Numbered from the stretch's first letter, positions 17,354-27,509 are shown. The stretch: 34,851 bases of DNA from Mollicutes bacterium (GCA_003557505.1 PWOH01000061.1:1-34851); one strand, 5' to 3'. Made by a program: numbers and translations. Notes: a model not told the origin generated them from the letters alone.

Positions 17354-18211
17354 ATGGGAAAAATTGCTGTGGTAACTGATACGAACGCCTGTTTAGATTA
17401 TTTCGATTATGATTATGATATCCCGATATTTCGCTCAATTATCCATTTGGGAGAAAACGAATATATCGATCATATTGAACTCAAGGCCGAAGATTTTTAC
17501 AAAGCGTTAAATGATGATAAAACACTATTTCCAAAAACATCACAACCCCCAACAATGCAAATGGTTGAAACCTATGAAAGCCTGAAAAAAAGTGGCTACA
17601 CAGATGTGATAGTCATTACCATAAGTTCACATATGAGCGGTATTTTTTCATCGGCACAAGTAGCGGGAAAGAGTGTTGAAGGATTAAATGTCCATGTGTT
17701 TGATTCGAAAAGCGTTGCTTTTCCACAAGCTAAGATGACATTGCTCGCTGCCTCGATGGCACAAGAAGGTAAAAGTGTAGAAAATATTTTAGCGGCGATG
17801 GAGAATATTCGCGACAATAATCATATTTATTTTGGGGTTGATACCCTAGCGTATCTGGTCAAGAATGGTCGCTTAAGTAATGCACAAGGCTTTTTAGGCA
17901 GCATGTTAAAAGTTAAGCCACTTTTACACATTTCAAAAGAAGGCAAAGTCGAAAATGTTGAAAAAATACGTACCTTTAATAAAGCAGTTAATCGTGTGAT
18001 TGATATGTTTATTGAAGAGACAAAAAATATGGATAATCTTGAGGTGTTTATATGTCATGCGCATAATGCCTCAATGCGTGATTATATAGAAAAAACCATC
18101 AAGGAAAGAAAACCTAGTATTGGCAATGTCTTTTCAATGCCCTTAACACCGGCTGTAGGTGCGCATGCCGGTCCAGGCGCAATAGGGCTGGGATACATCG
18201 CAAGATACTAA
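17354..18211 (+). CDS. DegV family (fatty-acid-binding) protein
   Basis: IAVVTDTNACLDY, TSQPP, ISSHMSGIFSSAQVA, HAGPGAIGLGY. Confidence 0.92.
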   Translation: MGKIAVVTDTNACLDYFDYDYDIPIFRSIIHLGENEYIDHIELKAEDFYKALNDDKTLFPKTSQPPTMQMVETYESLKKSGYTDVIVITISSHMSGIFSSAQVAGKSVEGLNVHVFDSKSVAFPQAKMTLLAASMAQEGKSVENILAAMENIRDNNHIYFGVDTLAYLVKNGRLSNAQGFLGSMLKVKPLLHISKEGKVENVEKIRTFNKAVNRVIDMFIEETKNMDNLEVFICHAHNASMRDYIEKTIKERKPSIGNVFSMPLTPAVGAHAGPGAIGLGYIARY

Positions 18212-18223
18212 CGAGGGGATAAT

Positions 18224-19336
18224 ATGTTGGAACGTTACCTTGATGCCTTAGAATCTAAACTTTCTCATTATGTAATGAGCGAAGTCGAAAGACAAGAAAT
18301 ATTGACGAAATATCAAACAATGATTCACTCAATGCAAGCTGAAGGTAAAGCGGAAACAGAAATTATTGAACACTTACCGACCCCAAAACTCATTTCAGAA
18401 GAACTTAGTGTTCAATTCGATAAGAAAAAACGCTTGCCTTTTACTGATCGTTTGCTTAGTGTATCGCCTTTTTTGATGCTTTTAATTTACCTTTATTTAG
18501 GCTTTCAACATACTATGTGGCACCCAGGGTGGGTTTTAATATTGGCACTACCAGGATTGGCGGTATCGTTTGAGATATTCAATGATCCTGATAAAAATAT
18601 TGTTCAAGCGATTATTCCCTTAATATTGCTGATTAGTTTTTTTGTGTTAGGCTTAGGCTATTCACATTGGCTGACAGCGTGGTCATTGCTTTTAGTTGTA
18701 CCGTTTATCGTACTTTTTGATAGTCGCAGATTAAAGACGAATTTTCTCATGACATTGTCAATATTAACGCCTTTTTTGACACTGTTTGTAATATTGAATC
18801 TACTAGTCGTTTTGAACAGCCACCCTTCAATTTGGACACTGGCACTCTTGAATCCGTTAGTATGGTTTACCACCATGCACAATCCTTTAAAGAAACTCTT
18901 ACTAATCGTTACATTGTTGTTGATTACTATGGTCTATTTATACATTGGATTTAATTTTTCGGAATGGTCACGAGGCCTGTTTTTGTTTTTGATATTAATC
19001 CCTTTGCTTCGTGATAATCCTCACATGGCTACCGTTCGTAGCCATATGATTGTACTCACTATCGTAGTCTTGGGAAGTTTCACCTTGTTTATTTACTTTG
19101 CGTTTGCGGGATACATCAATGCCAGTTGGTTGTTTTTCCTTTTAATTCCACTCACGCTACAAGTTTTAAAACAAACGTCCATTCGTGAAAAACTTTTCGC
19201 CAGCTTTCCATATTTTATACTAAGTGCCTTTTTCATCTTAGGCATCATCTATGACGCTTGGCATCCGGGCTGGATTATGTTGATAATCATTCCAATCCTT
19301 TATATTTTACGTGGGAAATCATCTTTTGAATCCTAG
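18224..19336 (+). CDS. HAAS-domain-like N-terminus fused to a repeated two-helix membrane module
   Basis: N-terminal MLERYLDALESKLSHYVMSEVERQEILTKYQTMIHSMQAEGKAETEIIEHLPTPKLISEEL resembles HAAS/DUF1700; C-terminal region has tandem hydrophobic units, two ending in WHPGW. Confidence 0.65.
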   Translation: MLERYLDALESKLSHYVMSEVERQEILTKYQTMIHSMQAEGKAETEIIEHLPTPKLISEELSVQFDKKKRLPFTDRLLSVSPFLMLLIYLYLGFQHTMWHPGWVLILALPGLAVSFEIFNDPDKNIVQAIIPLILLISFFVLGLGYSHWLTAWSLLLVVPFIVLFDSRRLKTNFLMTLSILTPFLTLFVILNLLVVLNSHPSIWTLALLNPLVWFTTMHNPLKKLLLIVTLLLITMVYLYIGFNFSEWSRGLFLFLILIPLLRDNPHMATVRSHMIVLTIVVLGSFTLFIYFAFAGYINASWLFFLLIPLTLQVLKQTSIREKLFASFPYFILSAFFILGIIYDAWHPGWIMLIIIPILYILRGKSSFES

Positions 19337-19409
19337 AAAATATCGTTTCCAGGCAGTATTGATTCAAAGTGTGGGTATCATTCATATTTGGATGATCGGG
19401 GCGTTTGAT

Positions 19410-19655
19410 ATGTTTACCTTGTTACGTAGTATTATAGGTTTTTTAATCGGTGTTCTAACCTTAGGATACTTACTTTTCATTTTTACGCTCGGTATTCGTC
19501 TTTATGGGGTGGCTCGTCCTGAAGAGGCCCCTAAAAAAGACATTCAGGACATAATTAATCTAATCATTGGTGTGTGTTTTAGTCCATTTATTATATACTT
19601 TTTACTCATTGGTGTATTTAACTATATGGTGAGTATGGTTCAACATATCTCATAA
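19410..19655 (+). CDS. Small two-TM membrane protein
   Basis: Hydrophobic segments TLLRSIIGFLIGVLTLGYLLFIFTLGI and LIIGVCFSPFIIYFLLIGVF; start 19410 (GGGG 8 nt upstream) preferred over the overlapping GTG 19311, but uncertain. Confidence 0.5.
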   Translation: MFTLLRSIIGFLIGVLTLGYLLFIFTLGIRLYGVARPEEAPKKDIQDIINLIIGVCFSPFIIYFLLIGVFNYMVSMVQHIS

Positions 19656-19694
19656 CAATGTGGAGATTACTCCTAAAGAAAGGAACTGATTTTA

Positions 19695-20012
19695 ATGGAA
19701 ATAAATGAACATCTTGACATGGCATACCGATTATTCAAACGTGGAAAGTTTGACAAATACGTCTCTAAGGACCTCTCAAGATTTGAGGAACTAGATTATG
19801 AAGGGGTAACGTTTGCGGGGGTTTCCCTGAAACCATATTATGATCAAAAAAATGACATGGTGGTTTTTGGTAAAGTAGAATCACAAGCGGAACGTGAACG
19901 GCTAATGTATGTCGCTTTTAGAGATTATGAGTATCGCTTTAACGAAACGTCTGATTATACATGGTATGATGCACATACGTATGGATTTAAGGATATCAAA
20001 AAGAAAAAATAG
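19695..20012 (+). CDS. Small uncharacterised soluble protein (105 aa)
   Basis: ORF with AAAGGAACTG SD before ATG, bounded by a terminator. Confidence 0.6.
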   Translation: MEINEHLDMAYRLFKRGKFDKYVSKDLSRFEELDYEGVTFAGVSLKPYYDQKNDMVVFGKVESQAERERLMYVAFRDYEYRFNETSDYTWYDAHTYGFKDIKKKK

Positions 20013-20046
20013 ACGGAATATCTAGTGCTAGATATCCGTCTATTTT
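20006..20046. terminator. Bidirectional terminator between convergent genes
   Basis: AAAATAGACGG(a)ATATCTAG-TG-CTAGATATCCGTCTATTTT with a single bulged A. Confidence 0.88.
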
Positions 20047-20051
20047 ATTAT

Positions 20052-22058
20052 TTAGTAAAACTCGCTTAATAGTCCGTTATGAATCATTTTAATGACTTTA
20101 TCGACTAAACGTGAGGGCCAAGCCAACCCACGTTCTTCACTGAGTAATGATAATATTTCTTGTTGCGTAAAGTTTTTGGCATATGAGCGATCTCTAGCGA
20201 GTGTTCCAACAACCTCTGCGATATTTAGAATATAGTTTTCAAAAGGAAGGTTAGTACCTTCTATGCCATCCGGATAGCCTTTACCATCAAAGCGTTCATG
20301 ATGATGTTTGACATAAGACGCAATCATTTTTAAGTGTTCGGATTTATTGAGTATCGCATAGCCAAAATGCACATGGTCTTGCATGGTTTCGTATTCAGAA
20401 ATAGTCAGTGTACCTTGTTTATTCACAATATTCTTAGGCACACCAATTTTGCCGATATCATGAACAATACCCGCCCAGTACAGTCGGTTAATGGTTTCAT
20501 GATTATATTGAAAGGCAGCCGCAATTTCTTTAACCAAATAGGCGACGTCCTGTGAATGGATATACGTATGTGTATCGAAAAGTTCAATGATTTTCAATAA
20601 ACTATTTACCATCGAAGTCTTTTTTTCATCTGAATGGAAACTGACAAGTTGAGATTCATAAAATCCATTCAGCAAAATATTCAACGAGTTAAAATATTCC
20701 ATAAGATTATTAGTATAAGTGCTTTCTGAGCCTTGTGCAATATCAAAACTCATTTCACAAGTGAATTGATCGGAAATTTTAATGCTCATCAATACGGATT
20801 CCTTGATTGGAGGATTATATTTTTTATAGACTTCATAGGCCTCCCCAAAATCACGCTTGATCCAACGTTCAGCATCCTTAACCAGTAATGGCTGTTCAAG
20901 ACGTCCTTTAAATTCATACGCATTTTGCTTTAATTTATTAAGAATATCTTTGTCAAATCCGATGGCATCAATCCATTTAATTTTCCCGTCTTCAATGATC
21001 ATACAAGCTCCATAATCGATACTGTTAAACAAATTATATATTATTCTGAATGTCTTAATTGCTTGCTGTTGCGTTTCCAATGAATCTTCCGAAATCATAT
21101 CAGAGGATAAATTGAATAATGTTTCCATGGATGCTACAAGTCCCTCCCGCCGTTTTTTAACACGTTTGACATTATTTTGTTGCTTTTCTAAACGAATAAA
21201 CAATAACTTTAATGAAAAGAACAAAATTGCGACAAACAATAAAAACAAGTTAATATCAAACATCAAATAAAAGTAGCTGATTTCACCAACTTGATAAGGG
21301 GGATAAATCACCATAGCCGATAAAAACATAAGTGTACCGATATAATAGGCACGATGCTGAAAGTTATAGGCGGCATAAATTGCAAATGGGAAGAATAAGA
21401 ATTTATGGTTTTCATAGTTGATGAAGGGGAATCTTTCATCGAATAACATCAAGGACAATGAAAATAGGATAATATAAAAGACTAACTCGTGTTTGGCTTT
21501 ATTGGTTTTGATAGCATTAATTAAACAACTATCGTAATTTAGGGCAAACAAGATAGGACCACCAAAAATCAATAGTGAAAATACATCCCCTAGCATCCAT
21601 ACTAAAAACACAAACATAAAGTTATCTAAGATAATCTGATTATTTATCAACAGGGACAATACTCCGAAAAATGCGGTAATTGTAGTAATAACTACGATAA
21701 TCAGAGGAAATAACATAATGTTTATGCGCTTAAATATTGATTGAATATTGAACCAATTGATTAAGTGTTGTCCTGCAATAACCGCCACAAAAGTAGATAA
21801 AGTTAACATGAACGATAAGGACAAAGCGCTGAGTATGGCATATCGCATAATAACAATGTTACTAAAGACATATCCAATAAAAAGCGCAGAAAATATCGGG
21901 ACATAAACTTTATGCTTATACATGACAACAAATGAAAAGATTACCCCTAGTGTTGGCCAAACTATACTTGCTTGAAAATCAAGGGTAAATAGGTGTCCTA
22001 AAGGGACACTTAGTAATGTAAGTAAAAATGCACTGATGGAAATCTTGTCTTTGAACAT
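20052..22058 (-). CDS. Membrane HD-GYP domain protein with MASE1-like N-terminus
   Basis: ASIVWPTLGVIFSFVVMYKHKVYVPIFSALFIGYVFSNI resembles MASE1; HDIGKIGVP, HVHFGYAIL, KHHHERFDGKGYPDG. Start 22058 supported by reverse-strand AAGAAGGTGAG SD; ORF start 22133 less likely. Confidence 0.85.
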   Translation of the reverse strand: MFKDKISISAFLLTLLSVPLGHLFTLDFQASIVWPTLGVIFSFVVMYKHKVYVPIFSALFIGYVFSNIVIMRYAILSALSLSFMLTLSTFVAVIAGQHLINWFNIQSIFKRINIMLFPLIIVVITTITAFFGVLSLLINNQIILDNFMFVFLVWMLGDVFSLLIFGGPILFALNYDSCLINAIKTNKAKHELVFYIILFSLSLMLFDERFPFINYENHKFLFFPFAIYAAYNFQHRAYYIGTLMFLSAMVIYPPYQVGEISYFYLMFDINLFLLFVAILFFSLKLLFIRLEKQQNNVKRVKKRREGLVASMETLFNLSSDMISEDSLETQQQAIKTFRIIYNLFNSIDYGACMIIEDGKIKWIDAIGFDKDILNKLKQNAYEFKGRLEQPLLVKDAERWIKRDFGEAYEVYKKYNPPIKESVLMSIKISDQFTCEMSFDIAQGSESTYTNNLMEYFNSLNILLNGFYESQLVSFHSDEKKTSMVNSLLKIIELFDTHTYIHSQDVAYLVKEIAAAFQYNHETINRLYWAGIVHDIGKIGVPKNIVNKQGTLTISEYETMQDHVHFGYAILNKSEHLKMIASYVKHHHERFDGKGYPDGIEGTNLPFENYILNIAEVVGTLARDRSYAKNFTQQEILSLLSEERGLAWPSRLVDKVIKMIHNGLLSEFY

Positions 22059-22126
22059 TGTCTCACCTTCTTGAATATATTCTATCATTTTTTTCCTTGA
22101 TTTTAATAAATAAATCCACATTCCAC

Positions 22127-22155
22127 TTATCAATCAAAGAATGCTGTGATATAAT
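22127..22155 (+). promoter_or_regulatory. Sigma-A type promoter with extended -10
   Basis: TTATCA (22127-22132), 17-nt spacer ending in TGA, TATAAT (22150-22155). Confidence 0.65.
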
Positions 22156-22187
22156 ACCAAAAGATTATTGAATAGAGGAGTATTGAA

Positions 22188-22814
22188 ATGGAAAACTATA
22201 TTGAATGGATTGGGTATCTTGCCTCGTTCATTATCTTGGTCAGTTTGTTGATGCGTTCTATTAAACGCTTACGTATTATCAATATGATTGGTGCGGGTAT
22301 TTTTGCGTTTTATGGGTATCAAATCGGTAGTGCCCCAGTAATGATTATGAATCTTGGAATCTTTTTAATCAATGTTTATTATCTTAAACAGATTTATGCA
22401 TCAAGCGATTACTTCAAAATTCTACCTGTTTATGAAAATGAAGAGTATGTACGTGCATTAATCGATTTTTATCGAACGGATATCGAACGCTTCATGGAAA
22501 TTAAAGACGGCTTACTTCAAGATTCACAGTTTCGTTTTCTCGTCTTAAGAAATATGAATCCAGCGGGTATTTTTGTCGCGAGACCTTATGATGAGGAAAC
22601 TTTAGAAATTACACTTGATTATGCGACACCACAGTTCCAAGATTTCAAAACGGGCGCGCATATCTACGACCGCCAGAGAAACCTTTTTCAAGAAGCAGGA
22701 TATAAAAAATTTATCGTTGAATCGAAAAGTGAATCGCATCGTAATTATCTCAACAAAATGGGCTTCAAAGAAACAACAATCAACAACAAAAACACCTTCA
22801 TTAAAAACATCTAA
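22188..22814 (+). CDS. YgjV-like membrane domain fused to a GNAT-like C-terminal domain
   Basis: N-terminal hydrophobic helices with RIINMIGAGIFAFYGYQIGSAPVMIMNLGIFLINVYYL; C-terminal DYATPQFQDFKTG..LFQEAGYKKFIVES..HRNYLNKMGFKE reads like a GNAT fold C-terminus. Confidence 0.65.
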   Translation: MENYIEWIGYLASFIILVSLLMRSIKRLRIINMIGAGIFAFYGYQIGSAPVMIMNLGIFLINVYYLKQIYASSDYFKILPVYENEEYVRALIDFYRTDIERFMEIKDGLLQDSQFRFLVLRNMNPAGIFVARPYDEETLEITLDYATPQFQDFKTGAHIYDRQRNLFQEAGYKKFIVESKSESHRNYLNKMGFKETTINNKNTFIKNI

Positions 22815-22852
22815 TGGATTGCTTGTGAACTCACTTATGCAATCTTTATAAT

Positions 22853-22881
22853 TAGCACGCTATTTGCGTGCTATTTTTCTT
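22853..22881 (+). terminator. Rho-independent terminator
   Basis: TAGCACGC-TATTT-GCGTGCTA followed by TTTTTCTTTT. Confidence 0.85.
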
Positions 22882-22898
22882 TTGTTTGGGGGTATAAA

Positions 22899-22907
22899 TG
22901 CTATAAT
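22899..22907 (+). promoter_or_regulatory. Extended -10 promoter of the ABC transporter operon
   Basis: TGCTATAAT 26 nt upstream of ATG 22933. Confidence 0.65.
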
Positions 22908-22932
22908 GGATTTGATGAAAGGAAGTGTTGTA

Positions 22933-25104
22933 ATGTTACGTTTAAAAAATATTTCTAAGTACTATCATGAGACAGGGTCTGTCGTTAAAGCTCTGGATTC
23001 AATAGATTTGGAATTTGCCAATAATGAGTTTGTCGTCATTACCGGTGAAAGTGGATCAGGGAAATCCACTCTTTTGAATGTCATTAGTGGACTGGATACC
23101 TACGAAGACGGCGAAATGTTTTTCAAGGATAAAGAAACAGCTTATTTCTCAAAAGAAGAATGGGAGGACTATCGTAAAAGAAATATAGGATTTATTTTTC
23201 AAAACTATAATTTGATTGAATCTTATACAGTTTTACAAAATGTTGAGATGGCGGCTTTGATTAAAGGTGATGATAAAGAAAAAAGACGGAAGAAATCTCG
23301 ACATTTAATCGAACGTGTTGGCCTCAAAGGAAAAGAAAACCAAAAAGCCTCCACCCTTTCTGGTGGAGAAAAACAACGTGTTGCAATCGCAAGAGCGCTT
23401 GCGAAGGATGCACCACTGATTATTGCGGATGAGCCAACTGGAAATCTTGATAAGAAAACAGGAGAAAGTATTCTTGACTTATTGAAAGAGGTTGCAAAGG
23501 ATAAACTGGTATTACTCGTTTCCCATAGTTTTGAATCCGTGAAACCTTATGCGACCCGTCATGTACGATTATTTGATGGTGAAGTTACGTTGGATAAAGA
23601 ATTGTCTGGTAAAGCTTCAGATACAGAGGAAACTGTGGTAGATGAGAGTGAGAAGCTCAGTAAAGTAACCCTAGCCAAAATCGCCCTTAAAAATATTATG
23701 GCAACCCCAAAACGTAGTATTTTCACACTTATGATTTCTTTGTTTATTGTGGGCGTTTTTGCCATGGTATATGGCTCATATGTTCAGCAGGCTTATTCTA
23801 TTCAAGGGTTTAATTATTCAGGTTTTGCAAATGCAACGGAGAATCGCTTAATTATTACGAATGAAAATCTCTCATCATTTAGCGAAGATGACATTAATCG
23901 CTATCAAAATATGAATAATGTGCTGGCCGTAGTGCCCTACGATATCTCCTTTGATACCGAAATGTTTATTGCACAAGTTAACGGAAGCGCATCTCGTCAG
24001 TTCTTTCGCAATGGATATGCACAACACGGTTCAGTCTTAAATCGCCAATCCTTACAAGAAGGCAGAGCACCTGAGAACTTAAATGAGGTTGTTGTATCGA
24101 GTGATGACTTTAATGTTGGCGACGAACTAAGTTTAGCGTTCGGTTACCCACGTTTTCACGAAGAAGACCAAACCGTCTTTTATCGTAATTTTACGGTGGT
24201 AGGGATCTCGCAATCACGAACTGACTTTAGTTTTGAATTTTATTTTCATGATGATTATTTCAGCGATGGACTCACTAAGGCCTATGGTTTTATCGGTAGT
24301 GGTCAGTTAAGTCTTCACTATGAAGATGACATGCTTTCTTTTGGGGCATTTGAGATTATGTTAAGTGAAGACATTGCACCAGGTGAAATCAGTATGAATG
24401 AATACATTAAAAATCAGCTGGGTATTTCCTCCGTTGATGATCAAACACTTTCCCTAAAGTTTAGAGAACCATTCGAAGAATTCACATATGAACAAGATAT
24501 TATATTATCAAATGTCATTAACAATGAAATGTTTTCTTATAAAATGCATCCTGATACCCTAAGTGCCTTTTTTGATGATATTCCCCCCTATCAAATGACA
24601 TTGATTGTTCAAGATCGTTTCGCCGCTGAAAATGTTATGAGTGCCTTAGAAAGTGAAGACATTAATATGTTATACCCTGCTGCGCAAAGTGATCCCTTTA
24701 CTGAAGTGTTGGTTATCATCATGTCAATATTCATGGGTGGTATGGCTTTAGGGGTTGCGCTTATTATGTATTTCATTGGTTACATTTCGTTGAAAAATGT
24801 CATGACTGCTAAACGAAAAGACTATATAATCTTACGGTCTATTGGCTTAATGAAACGAGAGTTAAACCTTGTGACAATGTTTGAAATGGTAATGACAATG
24901 GCCTTTGCGTTAACGGTTGTGTTGGTGTTGCTAATTATCAACGCAGAGTTTGTCCAATTCTTACCCGATTATCTGCGTTATTATCAAACTGGAAACTACA
25001 TATTTATGATTGTCGTATTGCTGTTACTTAGTATTCTACTGGCATTCAGATTTAATAAACGACTATTCGATATTAGCGTAATCAGCGCATTTAAGGAACA
25101 GTAG
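22933..25104 (+). CDS. ABC transporter, fused ATPase and FtsX/MacB-like permease
   Basis: [41 protein letters not shown]; large extracytoplasmic segment and C-terminal FtsX-like TM helices. Start 22933 chosen because ORF start 22864 is inside a terminator. Confidence 0.92.
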   Translation: MLRLKNISKYYHETGSVVKALDSIDLEFANNEFVVITGESGSGKSTLLNVISGLDTYEDGEMFFKDKETAYFSKEEWEDYRKRNIGFIFQNYNLIESYTVLQNVEMAALIKGDDKEKRRKKSRHLIERVGLKGKENQKASTLSGGEKQRVAIARALAKDAPLIIADEPTGNLDKKTGESILDLLKEVAKDKLVLLVSHSFESVKPYATRHVRLFDGEVTLDKELSGKASDTEETVVDESEKLSKVTLAKIALKNIMATPKRSIFTLMISLFIVGVFAMVYGSYVQQAYSIQGFNYSGFANATENRLIITNENLSSFSEDDINRYQNMNNVLAVVPYDISFDTEMFIAQVNGSASRQFFRNGYAQHGSVLNRQSLQEGRAPENLNEVVVSSDDFNVGDELSLAFGYPRFHEEDQTVFYRNFTVVGISQSRTDFSFEFYFHDDYFSDGLTKAYGFIGSGQLSLHYEDDMLSFGAFEIMLSEDIAPGEISMNEYIKNQLGISSVDDQTLSLKFREPFEEFTYEQDIILSNVINNEMFSYKMHPDTLSAFFDDIPPYQMTLIVQDRFAAENVMSALESEDINMLYPAAQSDPFTEVLVIIMSIFMGGMALGVALIMYFIGYISLKNVMTAKRKDYIILRSIGLMKRELNLVTMFEMVMTMAFALTVVLVLLIINAEFVQFLPDYLRYYQTGNYIFMIVVLLLLSILLAFRFNKRLFDISVISAFKEQ

Positions 25105-25112
25105 GTGGATGT

Positions 25113-27509
25113 ATGTTAAAAACTAATAAACTAAATAAATATTATAATAAAAATCGTCGCAATGAAAATCATGTTCTTAAAGACATTAGTGTCGATTTTC
25201 CTGAAAAAGGATTGGTTATGTTACTTGGTGATAGTGGTAGCGGGAAGACTACGTTGTTAAATGTCATTGGCGGTCTGGATAAAGCGGATTCAGGGTCGTA
25301 TGCCATCGATGATACCACGATTGCGAAATACTCACAGTCAAAAGTTGATAAACTCCGCAATAAAAAAGTCGGTTATATTTTCCAAAACTACTACTTATTT
25401 CCTCATGAAACTGTTTACGAAAATATTCGCCTTACCTTGAAAATGATTGGTATGAGCGATGAAGCTGAGATTGAACGACGAATCAATCATTTGCTTAAAC
25501 TCATTAACATGCCACAATATAAGCATAGAAAAGCCAATCAACTCTCTGGTGGGCAACAACAACGCATCGCTATTATTCGCGCCTTGGCAAAAAGTCCTGA
25601 AGTCATCATCGCCGATGAGCCGACAGGGAATCTTGACAGCAAAAATACGATGGCAGTCATGCGTATGCTTAAAGAAATTTCCAAAGATAAACTCATCATC
25701 ATGGTCACTCATGAAGAGCACATTGCCAAACATTATGGCGATCAGATTATTCGCATTCAAGATGGCAATATCATCGCCCAAGAAAAAAACGGTGCGCACG
25801 GAACGCTTGACACTACCACAGATTCCGACATCTATCTTGGCGATTTAGAAAAACTGTCATTTGAAGGGGACAGTCGCGATGAGATAAGTGTTTATAAAGA
25901 TAATTCAACCGATAAGCCCCTTAAAGCAAGGCTGATTATTAAAAACAAAACACTCTATATCGACATCGATGGCGATTATCGAAATGTTAATTTACTAAAA
26001 GCGGATTCTGATACAATGATTCACGACTCGAAGCGTGAAGAAGTCGCCCAAAGTGAAGTTGAGGTTACCGCGATTGATTATGATCCCATCGAGCCAGCCA
26101 ATCTTACTCAAAAGCGCAATGTTATTCCCATTAAAAGCACGATCGAAACTACCATTAGAAAATTGCGAGAAAGTTCCAAACTTTCCAAATTCCTTTATCT
26201 TTCCTTTGCGTTTTCAGCTGCGATTTTCATGGTTGCCCTCGCACTTTTATTCAACATTCTCTTTATTGATGAAGACCAATTTTTAAGAGATCCCGCGTAT
26301 GCTTTTGAAGTATACTATGAAGATTTTACCGATTATGAAAGTTTTGAAAACTGGCTTGCCGATCCAATAGAAGCCTATTCACTCCATAACAGTTCACGCT
26401 CATTTGAATTGTTTTTACCACGGTTCTATCAAACGGATCGCTACGCAAACGTTCAAATGCAGTTTGCACCTATTGACCTTATCAATGATGGACAAATTCT
26501 TTATGGGCGGATGCCACAAACTGATTATGAGATGGTCATTTCGCAACGTATGGCCACAGAATTACTTGACAATAATCAACTTGTTCGAAATGGGATTACC
26601 CGTGAAACGGATATTTTAAAGCTCTTTTACGAACATGACGGCCAATCAGTGAATATTGTCGGTATTGTCGATAACCCTGCCCCGGTTGCTTTTGTCAGTG
26701 AAACCTTTATCTATGACAAACTTTCTGGGACTTCACTACTGATGCATGGTTTATACGATACCACCATAGAAGAAGGCCGTGATATTGAAAACAGTGGGGA
26801 AATTCTTATTCATACCTCCAGTGTTGTGAGCGGAACATTTGAAGAGACCAAAGAGACCTTTATGGGAGAAACCTTTACTGTAGTAGGCACCTATTCATCA
26901 GAATCAGACATTCAAGGCTATCAAATGCGCACTAACGATTTCAAACGTATCTACTTCAATGATCAGGTGAATACCGCCGAGAATACTATACTTCTATTTG
27001 CATCGAATCAATCACAAGGGAATACGTTTTTAAATAACGCTCAGTTAGGAGAAGGGTTTATTGATCGCTATCAAGTCGATCATGACCAGGAACTCTCCAG
27101 ACGGATGATGCAATCGAGCGGACTGTTCGTATTTTCCATTGTAACCTTATCAGCCAGTGCCCTATCTTTCTTCTTTATTATTCGCTCATCAATGTTGAAG
27201 CGTATTTATGAAATTGGAGTATACCGTGCGCTAGGTGTGAAACGCAGTGATGTCATCAAGCTGTTTTGGCTTGAAATACTGATTATTACGACCTTTTCAT
27301 CCATGTTGGGTTACGGGGCGATGTATTATGTTCTCAATTACATCGACAACCAAACCAGACAGTTTATCGATGTGTTAAACCTAAGTACATTCACTTTCCT
27401 AAGCGGTATATTAATGATATACCTTATTAACTCTGTATTCGGGTTATTACCACTGTTTAACTTACTAAGAAAAACACCGGCACAGATTCATACTACATAC
27501 GACTTATAA
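25113..27509 (+). CDS. ABC transporter, fused ATPase and FtsX/MacB-like permease
   Basis: [43 protein letters not shown]-terminal [22 protein letters not shown] FtsX motif; 8 nt downstream of its paralogue. Confidence 0.92.
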   Translation: MLKTNKLNKYYNKNRRNENHVLKDISVDFPEKGLVMLLGDSGSGKTTLLNVIGGLDKADSGSYAIDDTTIAKYSQSKVDKLRNKKVGYIFQNYYLFPHETVYENIRLTLKMIGMSDEAEIERRINHLLKLINMPQYKHRKANQLSGGQQQRIAIIRALAKSPEVIIADEPTGNLDSKNTMAVMRMLKEISKDKLIIMVTHEEHIAKHYGDQIIRIQDGNIIAQEKNGAHGTLDTTTDSDIYLGDLEKLSFEGDSRDEISVYKDNSTDKPLKARLIIKNKTLYIDIDGDYRNVNLLKADSDTMIHDSKREEVAQSEVEVTAIDYDPIEPANLTQKRNVIPIKSTIETTIRKLRESSKLSKFLYLSFAFSAAIFMVALALLFNILFIDEDQFLRDPAYAFEVYYEDFTDYESFENWLADPIEAYSLHNSSRSFELFLPRFYQTDRYANVQMQFAPIDLINDGQILYGRMPQTDYEMVISQRMATELLDNNQLVRNGITRETDILKLFYEHDGQSVNIVGIVDNPAPVAFVSETFIYDKLSGTSLLMHGLYDTTIEEGRDIENSGEILIHTSSVVSGTFEETKETFMGETFTVVGTYSSESDIQGYQMRTNDFKRIYFNDQVNTAENTILLFASNQSQGNTFLNNAQLGEGFIDRYQVDHDQELSRRMMQSSGLFVFSIVTLSASALSFFFIIRSSMLKRIYEIGVYRALGVKRSDVIKLFWLEILIITTFSSMLGYGAMYYVLNYIDNQTRQFIDVLNLSTFTFLSGILMIYLINSVFGLLPLFNLLRKTPAQIHTTYDL

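Noticed and set aside
25395-25799. 134-aa antisense ORF under the second ABC ATPase
   Set aside because: Opposite the conserved Walker/signature region; no SD or known domain.
25459-25848. 129-aa same-strand ORF in another frame within the second ABC ATPase
   Set aside because: Overlaps the highly conserved ATPase coding frame; no independent support.
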